From the NCBI GenBank assembly GCA_023014335.1, contig JAECYW010000003.1, positions 3,782,001-3,846,000 on the forward strand: a stretch of DNA of 64,000 nt. Reading direction: 5' to 3'. Source of the DNA: Galerina marginata. Its lineage: Eukaryota > Basidiomycota > Agaricomycetes > Agaricales > Galerinaceae. The first letter of the stretch is position 1, and every line of letters begins with the position of its first letter. The notes beneath the pieces were generated by a model. It had not been told where the DNA came from. It saw only the letters and a program-made list of their open reading frames with translations, and did not search any database. Position numbers and translations under genes: made by a program. Shown one piece after another: positions 24,420 through 35,520 of the stretch.

Positions 24420-25871
24420 CCTTGGCTGCAGTGCATCTACGGCGCCATCTCATCGCTCGCCTGTGCTTGACCGCTTAAATACCCATTCTGAGCATGTACT
24501 CGAGTATTGTTGCATAATTGCCCTTCCATAAATGATGGACATAAGCCTATCGATGAACACGAAAGACGAAAGGATCAAAATATTACCCAGGAACACACCT
24601 GGATCTCAGAAACGGAGCTGCGGGAGCGAGCTTTAACAAGGGCCAAAGTTTGCCTAGGGCCGGACGGTAAAAGAACGAACGTATTGGTATGTACTGTCGG
24701 ATTCTTTTTTTGCCTCCCTCTTGACGAGCCCTATATAAATAGGACTCATAACCGGCCTGACAGTGATAAAGCATTCTAGAAGTTTCTGACACACTCGCCA
24801 TATATCTTCATTCCAATCCGTTATATTCAAACTGCGAAGTTCACCCGTCGTGTCTCGTCTCCGAGCTCCTGTCAACAACACGCAGGATTCCAGCCAGATG
24901 CATCGATGATGGGTGACATGAGGCAAAACGGATGCTTGCATCTTCTAAAATCCTGTGTGTTTCACGCATACGGACACATCGTTGATTTCAAAGGTCCAGA
25001 TCGAGCATGGGTTATGACATGAGGTAAAACGTTTTGAAACTTGATGAGCCCAGATGCTGACGATTACCAACAGGTGTTCTGTCACATTTCCTGCAGGAAG
25101 TCGTGCATCATCCATTGTGCACTGCTGCGTTCCGAGGACACTTCTCGACAAGACCTTCTCGCTACTTATCCGACCACTCCTCCTCTGATGGCAACGTCCT
25201 GGCGCGGCTTTTGGCCCCACGACCTCGCCACTACACGGTCCTCTGGCAGATAATAGGGCACTCTTGCGTCGTTACGGCTCTGTCCTTAGGGCCCATTCAT
25301 GATTTTCTCTTACTGTCACTTCGCCAGTTAATTGTTACACCGTAGCATATCAACAATGGAGAATGGCACATAAACACGAAAAGGCTCACAAGCACTGTAC
25401 GAAAGCCATCTTGAAATTGCCCCTTAAGCTCCTCCTGTACTGGAACCTTTGAACGCGGAAGCCACATGCCCGGACGCAAGATTGACGCTGTGCGATCGCC
25501 ATTTTTTTTGGACGACGTTTTCTTCCAATCAATCCCGGACCTCCTCAGTCACTTGGTCGACAACGGTCAGATAAGCTCTAAAACGTACTTGAACATTCTA
25601 ACGCGGAGGTCACTTCCGAATGGAAGATTGGCGCAGTGCGATCGCCGTTTTTGGATGCCGTTTTCCCCAACTTCCAAATGTCCTCAGTCACTTGGTCGAG
25701 ATCGGTCAGATTTAGAAAAACATGCGTCGATGGCAGAATTGCCTGCCTGTGATTATCGTGTGGCACATCCCGGACGGCGTACAGAAGCACGAGGGCAAGG
25801 TCTGACATATAACCCAGCTTTCTTCTGTCCGTTGCGTTTAGCATTTTCTCCATACGAAACACCTTTCCGCC
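24420..25871. other. Relics and short direct repeats, no gene recognised
   Basis: The bases around 24524-24590 (ATAAATGATGGACATAAGCC, ATCGATGAACACG) parallel 35441-35510, downstream of the BRR2 relic, so a BRR2-locus fragment probably lies here. At 25455-25575 and 25597-25712 an imperfect repeat of about 115 bases recurs (GTGCGATCGCC, CTCAGTCACTTGGTCGA, CGGTCAGAT). Open frames on both strands show no family I know. Confidence 0.4.
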
Positions 25872-28826
25872 ATGTCACTGGCACCAGACGCGGTTGAGAC
25901 AGCCAATATTCTTTCACCCGACTTACCTTCAAGATTTGAAGAAACCCTCGCTGGTTGCTCGCGGTATGCAATATCCAGTCGATTACCTTTCATGATTTCT
26001 CACTGCTAATAGGTTTCGGATCCTCCTGGTTGGAAATGTTGATCAATTTCTTAACGTGCTTGATACTATCCATACTCACGTTTACCCAGAGTGGAGTCGG
26101 CAAGTCCTCGCTTGTTAGCAGTATCTTCAACATCAGTCCAGGTGTATGTGCTCGTCTTCCTCCTCTTGACGATATCTGAGTGGGCATAGGGTATCGACAT
26201 TGCGGATGGTCATGCTGGAACAGCTGACATTACTCATGGGTACACATCCGACGAAAATACGCGATTTATCTTGCACGACAGCCGAGGGTTTGAAGCCGGT
26301 TCCACGGGCAATTGGGACACGGCACAAAAATTTCTTCGGGATTCGAGTGCGAAGGGGATGCAGGATCGAGTTCATGCAATTTGGTAGGACATTTCCGTTC
26401 AAGATTTATTTAAAATATCGGACCCATCTTTAATAGGCTTTGCGCCGAGGCCCCCCGTGAAGGCGCGAGATTACAGCAGATCGGCGACGAGAAGCTCCTC
26501 TCTCTCGCTCAAGAATGTGAGGTTGATGCATATTCTTAGTTCCACCCCGTCTAACTTGCAGTTAAGTGCACATTCCCGTTATCATCGTGTTTACAAAATA
26601 CGACATCCTTATCGACGAGCAACATTTTGAGGCCAAGAACAAGCTTTCGGACACTGAGGCAGCAACAAAGGCCGAAGCTTGTTTCAATGATCGTATCAAG
26701 GCACTCAAAGCAAAGGAGCTCGCGGTTGTCAAAGTATCGACCGATAAGGATTATCCAGGTTGGTCCTATTAATCGCCTCATTGTACCAGAAATCTCATAC
26801 ATCCCAGAATGGCTTGACACGCTAGAGGAGTTGACTAATGTGACTCGCAAATGTCTTGCTGACACCACTAGTGTCATTGACAGCACGAATTCGTCGGACG
26901 AAAATCATAGCCAACATTCCGAACAACAAAAAGCCGAACAACCAAGAGCAGAAGGAGTATCGGTGCTATGGGCCGCTGCTCAGCAAATAAATGCGCCACA
27001 GAAGGTTAAAACGTCCATTAGGTGTGTCTTTAGCCTATGCCCCGACCGCTTTGTCTTAATTCGAGTCGCCAATTGTCATTGCGTTCAGCGAAGGCTTTAA
27101 AAGTAGGTTTTTCTCACTTTGATAGCCCTACTCCGCACTCACATTTTCGTAGAATATTGGCGCGATTTAGGAAAGAGCGCATTTTTTCAAGGACAGACTG
27201 TGACCCAATGTGTCTTCCGTATCCACGACGACATTCTTAAAGTCTGGAATTTCAGTGACCCACACAAGGTTCTGGCGCTCTTCATCGAAAGTCCTTGTAG
27301 TCTACTGCCGTTTGCATAATTCCGTGAACAACACGATTTTATTTTTGGGGCGTGATGTGACGTACCTGCCATAAATAGATTTTTTCACACAGCCTAGCCT
27401 GGGCTGCCTGGTGCTCTCATCCATGGCTTTCTGACGACTTAGAGCTGTGGATAGTAGCTTTGTACTTCGAGGTAGACTTAACTTAATTAGAAAATATGTA
27501 AATATACTGGATTCTCAATCAGGTTGGTGGCCAAGGTCGTGAGCAATTGCTATGAGGGTGGTGAACTTGAACTTGAAGTAGTAAATCATCGAGATTGACG
27601 GTGTCACCAAATGCATTGACACTGGGGAACATTCCACAGTCAACAAAGGTAACACTGAATATGTCTTAGCCTTTCTTGATAATCATCTGAACAACATACA
27701 ACGGCGGTTGAAAACAGTGTACGAAATAATACCTTCGCTTTGCCTTCGCTATTGCATCTCTAGTCATCGACGATCCATGTCCTAATTAAGTACAGACTGA
27801 TGCACCAGAAAAACCAAGAGTTTGCATCAGAAAGAGATGTCGGGTAGCTTTGAATTGAGAGAATGCATACCGAGACAGAATCCATAGAGGACGGTCAATA
27901 GCTGAGATGGTTTCAAGTTCAACGATCGAGAGGCGATTGTCTGCCTGTCAAGCGTGTGAAAGGTCACATCACGCTCGAAAATAAAATCACGTTGTTCACG
28001 GAATTATGCAAACGGCAGTAATCAAGGCATCTTAGCTACTTGCCCAGGAGGACTTTCTCACGCAAATGACAAGTCTCGTCAGTCCACTATTAGAGGGACA
28101 TGAAGCTGAAGTCGAACAGTAAGTCGATTTCGGTCCAGTACCCCATTGTCTGAAAAACTTTCTGTATAGGGATAACTCGGCAGACAAACTCTGGAGCGCT
28201 CTGGGTAGTGCGGCCCCCGCCGTTCTGAGTTCTCCCCATATGCTAATCGCAGCCGGCATTGCTGGCATTGGGCTTTTGGCGTTCAAATTTCTCTATGGAA
28301 GGTACCAAAAACTGTACGATTTTATACTGTTTGCGTGCCGTATGCTTCTGATCTTCGTCTGTGGCTATCTAGACCTTTGACTGCGAGATATCTGGGAGCA
28401 TATATTGTCGGTCTCACATGTGTTCTCCATCGCCTCTTCGTGAAAACGCGCCTTACGGAGCCGCCGACACCTTTGTCGAAGAAACTCATTTCTAGCGTGG
28501 TGAATACTTACAAAGAAGAGGATTTGTGGCGCGTCCACAACTGCGTCTCCGCGATGAGTTTTATGCCCGGCTATGAAGCGAAAATCAAAGATCTGATTTA
28601 CGAGACCATTCCCCTTCCACAACCCAGTCAGGACATTGCGCCTGTATCTCGGGCCTCCCAACACAATATGTCTGGTCCTTCAGACGGCAGACGCTATTCG
28701 CCTTCTGTATCATTGTCAAATGTCAACACCTCAAAATATCCAGAAGGTGAAAAGAAGGCAGAGAGACGTTCGGTTAGACAGATGTTTTCAGGCTGGCTAA
28801 CTTCCTTGCGTCAGCTTAAAAAGTGA
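25872..28826 (+). CDS. Fungal G-domain protein (P-loop GTPase-like), copy 2
   Basis: Best-preserved member of three. ATG 25872 opens MSLAPDAVETANILSPDLPS. Exons then join in phase: FRILLVGN with SGVGKSSLVSSIFNI, an intact Walker A whose Lys is at 26102; GGIDIADGHAGTADI; RFILHDSRGFEAGSTGNW (G3, DxxG); LHIPVIIVFTKYDILIDE (G4, TKYD); a Ser/Gln/Glu-rich insert absent from copy 1, followed by VLWAAAQQINA; EYWRDLGKSAFFQG; a helical block (DFLTQMTSLVSPLLEGH); hydrophobic AAGIAGIGLLAFKFLYG; and YLGAYIVGLTCVLHRLF, then a Ser-rich tail ending at 28826. The two hydrophobic helices suggest membrane association. Function is unknown: the family is multicopy in Agaricomycetes. A MITE lies in the intron after FSDPHK. 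No premature stop seen. Confidence 0.74.
27305..28018. mobile_element. 714-base TA-flanked MITE with about 56-base TIRs
   Basis: The left end CTGCCGTTTGCATAATTCCG (27305 on) and the right end are inverted copies over about 56 bases with only a few differences, continuing through ATTTTATTTT and GCGTGATGTGAC. The dinucleotide TA lies on both sides (27303-27304 and 28019-28020), the target duplication expected of Tc1/mariner-type elements. The interior has no open frame worth calling, so it would be non-autonomous. It sits wholly inside an intron of the G-domain gene between the FSDPHK exon and the next exon near 28045. Confidence 0.82.
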
Positions 28827-30608
28827 TTTTGAGCGGTTTTACCAGTAGAGCGTACGTGGCATTTAAAAACCATTAAAACGAGCTGTTACGATGGCCATTC
28901 AATAAGAGGACATTTAAAAGAGCTTCCTAGCCAAGTAATTTTGCTCTTTTCTTCTCCATACATTCTATAGTGATATCTGGGGACCAACTCCTTCATCTAG
29001 AAATAAAAATACGATATTTCATCACTACTTCAACACGCGTCACGACCTTCACGCCGTGGCAAATATCTAGAGAGGATAGCATTCTGGTAGAAGTTCCATC
29101 TTATTCTTAAATTCAGGATACTGGTCAACCTGGTATTCTGGCTCTACATGCTCCTGTACACGACGAACTCATTTTAATATCGAAAAACGTCCGAGTCAGC
29201 CGAGATGCGGGTCTGAAAACTCGAAAAATTATCCAAAGAGTCCAAATGCCAACCAGATCCCAGCCGTTGAAACTTGAACATTCGTCTCCGTGCTCGATTG
29301 GTCACTTCAATAAAACATTAGCCCAATTTGCAGGCTACATGATAATTCGCTAACCTTTCACCTGAGAATCGAGCTATTATAGACCACTTTCCAACTGGCG
29401 ACCATGCGACTGGGACAAACTGTATGCTCGAGGAAGTTTCCTATGAATCGTAGGGGCATCCACAGACGCTCCAACGACGTATTGTCATTGCACCGTTGTG
29501 CGGAATAAAGGCTTGAAAACTCACATACAAATGTCGTGTCAGTTGGATCGACCGATCTTTGTATTGTGAATAGAAGCCTCACCCGAACGCGATCTTATAT
29601 CGATGCGGGAAAGGTTTCGCGCTCTTTGGATGGATCCCACAAACATAGTTGATAGTGCGAACGACAGTGGCCATTTGCTACGAAGAATGGAAGTCCGGGT
29701 GTTCGAAAAGTCATAGCCGGAAATAACCCGACAAATGGCGCATATAGTCACTGCGAAATACATGTAGGCAGTGATCAGTGAAATCCAAGTATCCTCAACA
29801 TAAGTTGATACACCTACCCGTTGGAGTCTTAGGCGCCAAGACTCTCACCGCTTCATCTCAGAGTACCCCAGAGTTAGCTGGAGAAACCTGAACGGGAATA
29901 CATCTGTGGCGACCGAGGGGGCGGCGGGGTCGGATGATGGGAGAGGGAAGAAAGTAACGAAGGAATTATTTTTCGCACTATAGATGAGAACGGACATAGT
30001 GAAGAGGACAGTCGAAACAAAAGGGTGAAAACAAAGAAAGACGAACAGAGTCCAGAAGCCCATAAGTCAAAGGAGAGCCGGAGCTCTTCCCTGTGCTCCC
30101 AATAACGCATAGACATCCTGTCGCAGACTCCCACAAAAAAGCCCCAGTCCGCAGATAGCTTCAAACCTGCTCGTGACCGATTTGACTGGGAAGCCTGAGT
30201 GCTGACTGTTAGATATTGCTGTCTCGATGACCGGGAGACAGAACATACATACCTGGATTGGAACGTCCGCGTTCCGTCGGCCAGGACTCGGAATACAAAA
30301 TCGTCACTTGCCCCCACCTCCAGACGTTGTTCATCAAGGCTTGTCCGGTGTGGGATTTCATAGAAAGTTGGAACGAGGCCGTGACAACATAGTCTCACTT
30401 AGACAGACCATGAGAGCGCTTGTGTACATAGGGATCAAGGCCAGCACATTCGGCTGAACGGTGCTGGTGAGAGGATGATGAGAGGGCTTGCTCAGATTCA
30501 GGCGACTCAGAAACGACGTTCACGGCCTTCTACAAATAGGACTGTCAGGTCTCGTGGTCAAATGTTAGGAGAAGCCAAGTATTAGTAACCCGGTCGCAGC
30601 GAAGTTCT
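28827..30608 (-). CDS. Possible multi-exon membrane-protein gene, unrecognised
   Basis: On the minus strand, hydrophobic pieces occur in a plausible order: NVLALIPMYTSALMVCLSETM (about 30440-30400, some frames broken), WTLFVFLCFHPFVSTVLFTM (about 30055) and ITAYMYFAVTICAICRVISG (about 29770), followed by RSKWPLSFALSTMFVGSIQRARN. The spacing and hydrophobicity resemble fungal multi-pass proteins, but I do not recognise a family and cannot define a start or stop. The real gene, if any, lies within about 29358-30540. The rest of this stretch (28827-29350 and the last 70 bases) shows nothing. Confidence 0.25.
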
Positions 30609-30629
30609 TTGTCAAATCCTACCATCGAG

Positions 30630-32026
30630 ATGGCTGATAATCGTGGACAGACTGCCAAAGAGTCCAAAGGAATTCGCAGTCGACTGAAGGACTTCAACTT
30701 CAAGAAGGCCATAGGACTTGGCTCGCAGAGTACTAGTACGCCTCAAAGCCGCTCGAATTCGCCTGCTGGTGAGGCACCAGTCGTTCCCGTCACCCGTGCC
30801 TTCAACTGATTCCTCACCCGCTGCAACAATTGACCCAGTCACGGTTAAAGAAGCTGCAAAACTTCGGGCAAAATACACCTGTTTTCGCATTCTTGTTATC
30901 GGGAGGGCAAATGCTGGTAAAACAACGCTGCTAAAGCGGGTGTGCAATACAACTGAGGAGCCATCCATTTACGACGAGGGCAAAAACCTGGTGAGCTCTC
31001 TGCTTATTGTCATATTTCACTCTCAGTATTTCATTATCAACAGCTCGAACCGACCTCTGAGGTGCGGCTCGATGATTTCTGCGCCTACTTTAAACTAGAT
31101 GACTGATTTCAACACCTAGCGCGGGATCCACGATGTTCGTCGCTCATTCGTCTTCAAGAGCAACCCAGGGTTCATCTTCCATGATTCACCTGGCTTTGAG
31201 GCTGGGGGTGAGGAGGAACTCAAGGCTGTAATGGCTTTTATTCAAAAGTGCTCAAAGGCCAGAGAAGTTAATGACCAAATTCATGCCATCTGGTATATTT
31301 TTTCTTGCCAACTTTGATGTGGTTAGGTGAAAAAGTGCTCAGGTTCTGCTTCAATCCGGATGTATCACGTCCTTTATCATCATTAGAAATGAAATTCTTC
31401 AATGAGGATCGTTCCTGGAATGGTAAGCTTGTCCGAATTGTCTAAATAGTTGTTGTTGAAAACTGTCAAAATACAGTTCCAGTTGTGGCAATCTTCATGA
31501 AATTTGATGATCTCATCAAACAGGTGTATGACAGAAAACAAGACAAAGAGAAAAATGTCAAGAATGCATTGGATACCTTGGAAAATAAATTCAAGCAGCC
31601 ACTCAGTCATTTTAGATTCTGTCCATGTACTTATGTTCATTTTGAGGGTGGGTCATTTGTCATTCAATGGCTGATCTTGAGACTAATGCCAAATCAGCTA
31701 TCCACAAGGATGAAGGTGATCATCAGAAACAGGTTGGGGAACTAATTAAACAGACAGCAGCATCAATCGACAATCTTGCACTGAAGATGCTGTTTGTCAC
31801 TATCCAACAAAATAACATGGAAATTTGTATTGAATATGCAGTGAATGAGTATGTTGCACACTTTTCTACTCTTGCTGAAACTTATTTTGTGTTGCAGATA
31901 TATCTTTGCTACTACTAATAAAATGGTATGGTTCTTTGAGAATATCAGATATGCCACCACTGGAATAAATATAGGTGGATTTGATTGAAAAAGCTGCAAG
32001 TTGGTTTGGACATTGCTACAGAATGG
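30630..32026 (+). CDS. G-domain protein, copy 3
   Basis: ATG 30630 opens MADNRGQTAKESKGIRSRLK, a Ser-rich N-terminus different from copy 2. A 68-base intron restores phase to TVKEAAKLRAKYTCFRILVI and GRANAGKTTLLKRVC, a full Walker A (Lys at 30919). Next come GFIFHDSPGFEAGGEEE (G3), FCFNPDVSRPLSSLEMKFF and VPVVAIFMKFDDLIKQVYD (G4 position, MKFD instead of TKxD). Helical blocks follow (GELIKQTAASIDNLALKML), then DLIEKAASWFGHCY near 32020. After that the frame degenerates and a tandem array begins, so the C-terminal membrane part seen in copy 2 is absent. From about 31320 the DNA is markedly AT-richer than the 5' half. It may be functional as a shorter protein or 3' truncated; I cannot decide. 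Confidence 0.62.
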
Positions 32027-32329
32027 TATGTAATAATATTAAATGTTGTTTTCTAAATGACAGTGGAAGTTGAAAAGAACTATGTGAGAAAATTTCTTGT
32101 GTGTCAGAAATTGAACACATCAGTGATAGATTTTAGGATGTAAGTAATATACCTTTCCTTATAAAAAATAATATTGACAGACATATTTAGTATGTAAGTC
32201 TGACAATTAAAGTGTTGGACAATTACCTAAGAAGCAATTTCAAAGGGAGAAAAGGTCAGATATAAATCAATCAAAGAGTAATATCTGAATACTGTTTACA
32301 GATGGTGATTAAGTGGATTATTAGTGGTT

Positions 32330-33166
32330 GATTTTAATTGCTGACATTTTCTGCATCAAATTCCATCCAGTATGTGAGTTGTGTGCACATTCATGAGCTT
32401 GATTTTAATTGCTGACATTTCCTGCATCAAATCCCATCCAGGGAGTGAGTTGTGTGCACATTCATGAGCTTGATTTTAATTGCTGACATTTTCTGCATCA
32501 AATCCCATCCAGGGAGTGAGTTGTGTGCACATTCATGAGCTTGATTTTGATTGCTGACATTTCCTGCATCAAATCCTATCCAGTATGTGAGTTGTGTGCA
32601 CATTCATGAGCTTGATTTTGATTGCTGACATTTCCTGCATCAAATCCCATCCAGGGAGTGAGTTGTGTGCACATTCATGAGCTTGATTTTGATTGCTGAC
32701 ATTTCCTGCATCAAATCCCATCCAGGGAGTGAGTTGTGTGCACATTCATGAGCTTGATTTTGATTGCTGACATTTCCTGCATCAAATCCTATCCAGTATG
32801 TGAGTTGTGTGCACATTCATGAGCTTGATTTTGATTGCTAACAATTCCTGCATCAAATCCCATCCAGGGAGTGAGTTGTGTGCATGTTCATGGGCTTGAT
32901 TTTAATTGCTGACATTTTCTGCATCAAATTCCATCCAGTTAGTGAGTTGTGTGCATGTTCATGAGCTTGATTTTAATTGCTGACATTTTCTGCATCAAAT
33001 TCCATCCAGTTAGTGAGTTGTGTGCATGTTCATGAGCTTGATTTTAATTGCTGACATTTTCTGCATCAAATTCCATCCAGTTAGTGAGTTGTGTGCATGT
33101 TCATGGGCTTAATTTTAATTGCTGACATTTTCTGCATCAAATCCCATCCAGGGAGTGAGTTGTGTC
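32330..33166 (+). repeat. Tandem array, about 12 units of 71 bases, intron-like
   Basis: Units start at 32330, 32401, 32472, 32543, 32614, 32685, 32756, 32827, 32898, 32969, 33040 and 33111, an exact 71-base period. Each runs GATTTTRATTGCTGACATTT...CATCCAG, three variable bases, then GTGAGTTGTGTGCAYRTTCATGRGCTT. Read from GTGAGT to the next CAG, each repeat is a 68-base segment with a good 5' splice site, a GCTGAC (once GCTAAC) branch site and a CAG acceptor. The three bases between CAG and GTGAGT are the main variable site (GGA, TAT or TTA). Related sequence ATTAGTGGTTGATT borders the first unit and recurs at about 33868. Confidence 0.9.
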
Positions 33167-33429
33167 TTTTACAGTTATTTTTTAAAACTAATGTATTACT
33201 TTATACATTATCCAGTTTGTAAGTACTCTAGTAAATTATTTTCTCCTATTCCCTCAGTGAATCTGCATGCAATAGGTGCGGAGAGTTAAAGATGTTGCTT
33301 GTGCCCACTTCAATGTATGTTTTTTTAAAATCTCACCCTGCCCATCAATTTTAATTTTATAGGTGCCATCTTTGAATGCTTTTATAGGTCTGATCAGAGA
33401 TGTTTCTTTTTATATAATTTTTTTGTCTT

Positions 33430-33760
33430 ATTATTATATGTCTAGGAATCCTGATATGTCTTGAGCATTCATTCTGGCTTTCTTACTCTGGCTCCAGTCC
33501 TACTGAAGCCTTCATTCAAGCCTTGGACACCTATATCAAGGAAAAAGAGGCAATCCTTGATCAAACATTGGATAACTACTTGAAATCAAACCAGAGCAAG
33601 GACTGGTTTGCAATAAACTATCATCCATCATCTGATGAGTGCATGGACCTCCGAAACATAATTTTTAACAACCTTCTTTGTATGGTCAACTGTTCTCTTC
33701 ATTACTATAGTTTTGCTGATACAATATTTTCAGCTCATCCAAAACCTATTGGATAATAAA
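33430..33760 (+). CDS. Unrecognised exon-like open frame
   Basis: A frame reading CLEHSFWLSYSGSSPTEAFI, then a charged helical run (DTYIKEKEAILDQTLDNYLK) and DWFAINYHPSSDECMDLRN, has the regular hydrophobic pattern of real protein. It may be an exon of a larger broken gene: it lacks a clear start and runs into a hydrophobic tail ending in TAA at 33754. I do not recognise a family. Confidence 0.3.
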
Positions 33761-34740
33761 CCTGCAGACAGGCCATGTGGATTGTGCAATCTGAATAAAT
33801 CTACAAACTGTCAAGAGTTTGTACAGTACCATTTATATGAACTTCTTTGCATTCCCTTCCTGGATCTATTAGTGGTTGATTAGTGGGCAACTTTTTCATT
33901 GAGACCAAGTGGCTCACATTCGATAGGTGTGGGCCAACTAAGACCTAACTGAGTTTGAATTGATATAGTTCACGTGAAAGTGCGGTCACATGACAAGCTT
34001 TCTGCGTCAATTCTATCGTGTTAAGCATTTTCCGAATGAAAGAGAAAAGTATTCAAAATTTCTAATCACCCAAATCCATGGAAATTTAATTATGTGCTGT
34101 CTGCCAAAAAGTGGGAATTTTTGGAACAATATGTGTGCCACCAGTAGAGGATTTCTGAAATTTTTGTGTACCTAATGTATCACTCGATATGTGAACAATA
34201 GCTTGGAGATTTAATAAGAAAAAACTCTTGAGAGTACTTGAGAGTACCAATCACAACATTGAGAGGCCTTGAAATGAGCAGCTCCGCGCTTCGCGCGGCT
34301 GAAAAAAAAAAAAGTTATATCCATGTTTCTACTATTTCACCGGAGGCAAGCAATTTTTTTAAGCAGAGAAAAGGCCACATATTTAATTTTAAAAAAAGGG
34401 AAACAGAAGTTCACTAGACCCACATTTTATGGAAGCAAAAATATTAATAGAGGCGCGAAGCGCAAGAGAAAAATCAAGATATTTGTTGTATTTTCGGTAC
34501 ATTTTACCATGCTGGCCAAGTTTATCAATCTCCACGCGCAAAGCGCGCCCAGAAAAAATGTCCTATTTTGCACCTTGCATTCTTAAGGCCTCGCAAGGGG
34601 ATTCTCAACTTCTTAGAGATTTGATTCAATGTAGGTGGTCATAATTAATTATTCTCTTCTCCTCTATTCCAATTTAATTTAATTTAATTTATTTAATATT
34701 CGGCCCCACCACACCTATATAATGCGAGCCCCAAGTTTGT
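33761..34740. other. AT-rich stretch, no gene
   Basis: Low-GC sequence with a GTCACATGAC palindrome at about 33985, a CCGCGC/GCGCGG hairpin at about 34285 next to an A-tract, and two more GCGCRAAGCGC motifs near 34455 and 34535. An AATTTAATTTAATTTA run lies at 34670-34695. It has the look of decayed repeat DNA. Short open frames here are not credible genes. Confidence 0.5.
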
Positions 34741-34749
34741 GTGACAGAA

Positions 34750-35520
34750 ATTACATAATCAACAAAGAATTCGGCCTTGCAGACGCTCCCCTGTTTGAAT
34801 TCGGCTCTGCAGACTTTTCTCTTACCATCATCTCACAATGTCTGGCCAGGGAAGACCCTGATTTTTTTCGGGTACAACTACAGCGCCATCTTGTCGCTAG
34901 TGCTAACAACACACAGGGCAGCTTTACTACGACCGGACAAGGATGGTGCTCTTGATGGTCGGACCAATGCCAAGGAGGATACTACAGGTCGGGCGTTCAA
35001 GATCTCCATACGAACAAAGCAAATACAGTTGCGGGCGAGGACATTGAGGGCTTGACATATCGCCCTCGGACAGCGAAGACTCGCCGAGTTTATGGGCTCT
35101 TTTTGTTGGCGGTTCATACCTTGTTGGAGACCACGCCCACGACATCATACGCCGCGCTGCGGATGTTGTGCTCGAGATGCTCAGGAATGACAACATGAAG
35201 GATCTGAACAAAAAAAAGGAGGTCGAGGAGGTCCTCGGGCTCGTCTCGACTAAGCAGTTCTCCCAGCTTGTTGACCTGTCCAAGAAGATCACGGACTACA
35301 ACCCGGACGATTCTCCACACGGGCTTGGTTACTGTGTCTTGGTCTGGTCGAGGTATGCCTGGCCTCTCTGGTTGGACCTACGGCAACATCTTGTCGCTCG
35401 TACGTACTTGACTACTTGTATAATCTAGATACTTGGCTTCGATGAATGATGCATGGAAGCTTATCGATGAACACGGAGCTGTAAGAAAGAACAAAGGATC
35501 AGGATGAGGAGAGCTTTGGA
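34750..35520 (+). pseudogene. BRR2 N-terminal relic
   Basis: After a copy of the inverted motif ATTACATAATCAACA (about 34750), three reading frames in turn give Brr2 N-terminal sequence. They are GYNYSAILSLVLTTHRAALL (about 34876), DIEGLTYRPRTAKTRRVYGL (about 35040) and RAADVVLEMLRNDNMKDLNK followed by VSTKQFSQLVDLSKKITDYN (35155-35310). The two changes of frame are not at splice sites, so this is a pseudogene. At about 35352 a second start-like piece (MPGLSGWTYGNI.SLV in sense) follows, suggesting a tandem or rearranged copy. Known Brr2 proteins begin with the same YKANSNLVL/ EGLxYRPKTxETRxxY pattern. The rest of the helicase is absent here. Confidence 0.65.

Noticed and set aside
27305..28018. 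A transposase gene inside the MITE
   Set aside because: No open frame of useful length and no DDE motif. Only the inverted ends identify the element.
32330..33166. CRISPR array
   Set aside because: Units are directly adjacent 71-base repeats without unique spacers, in a eukaryotic genome.
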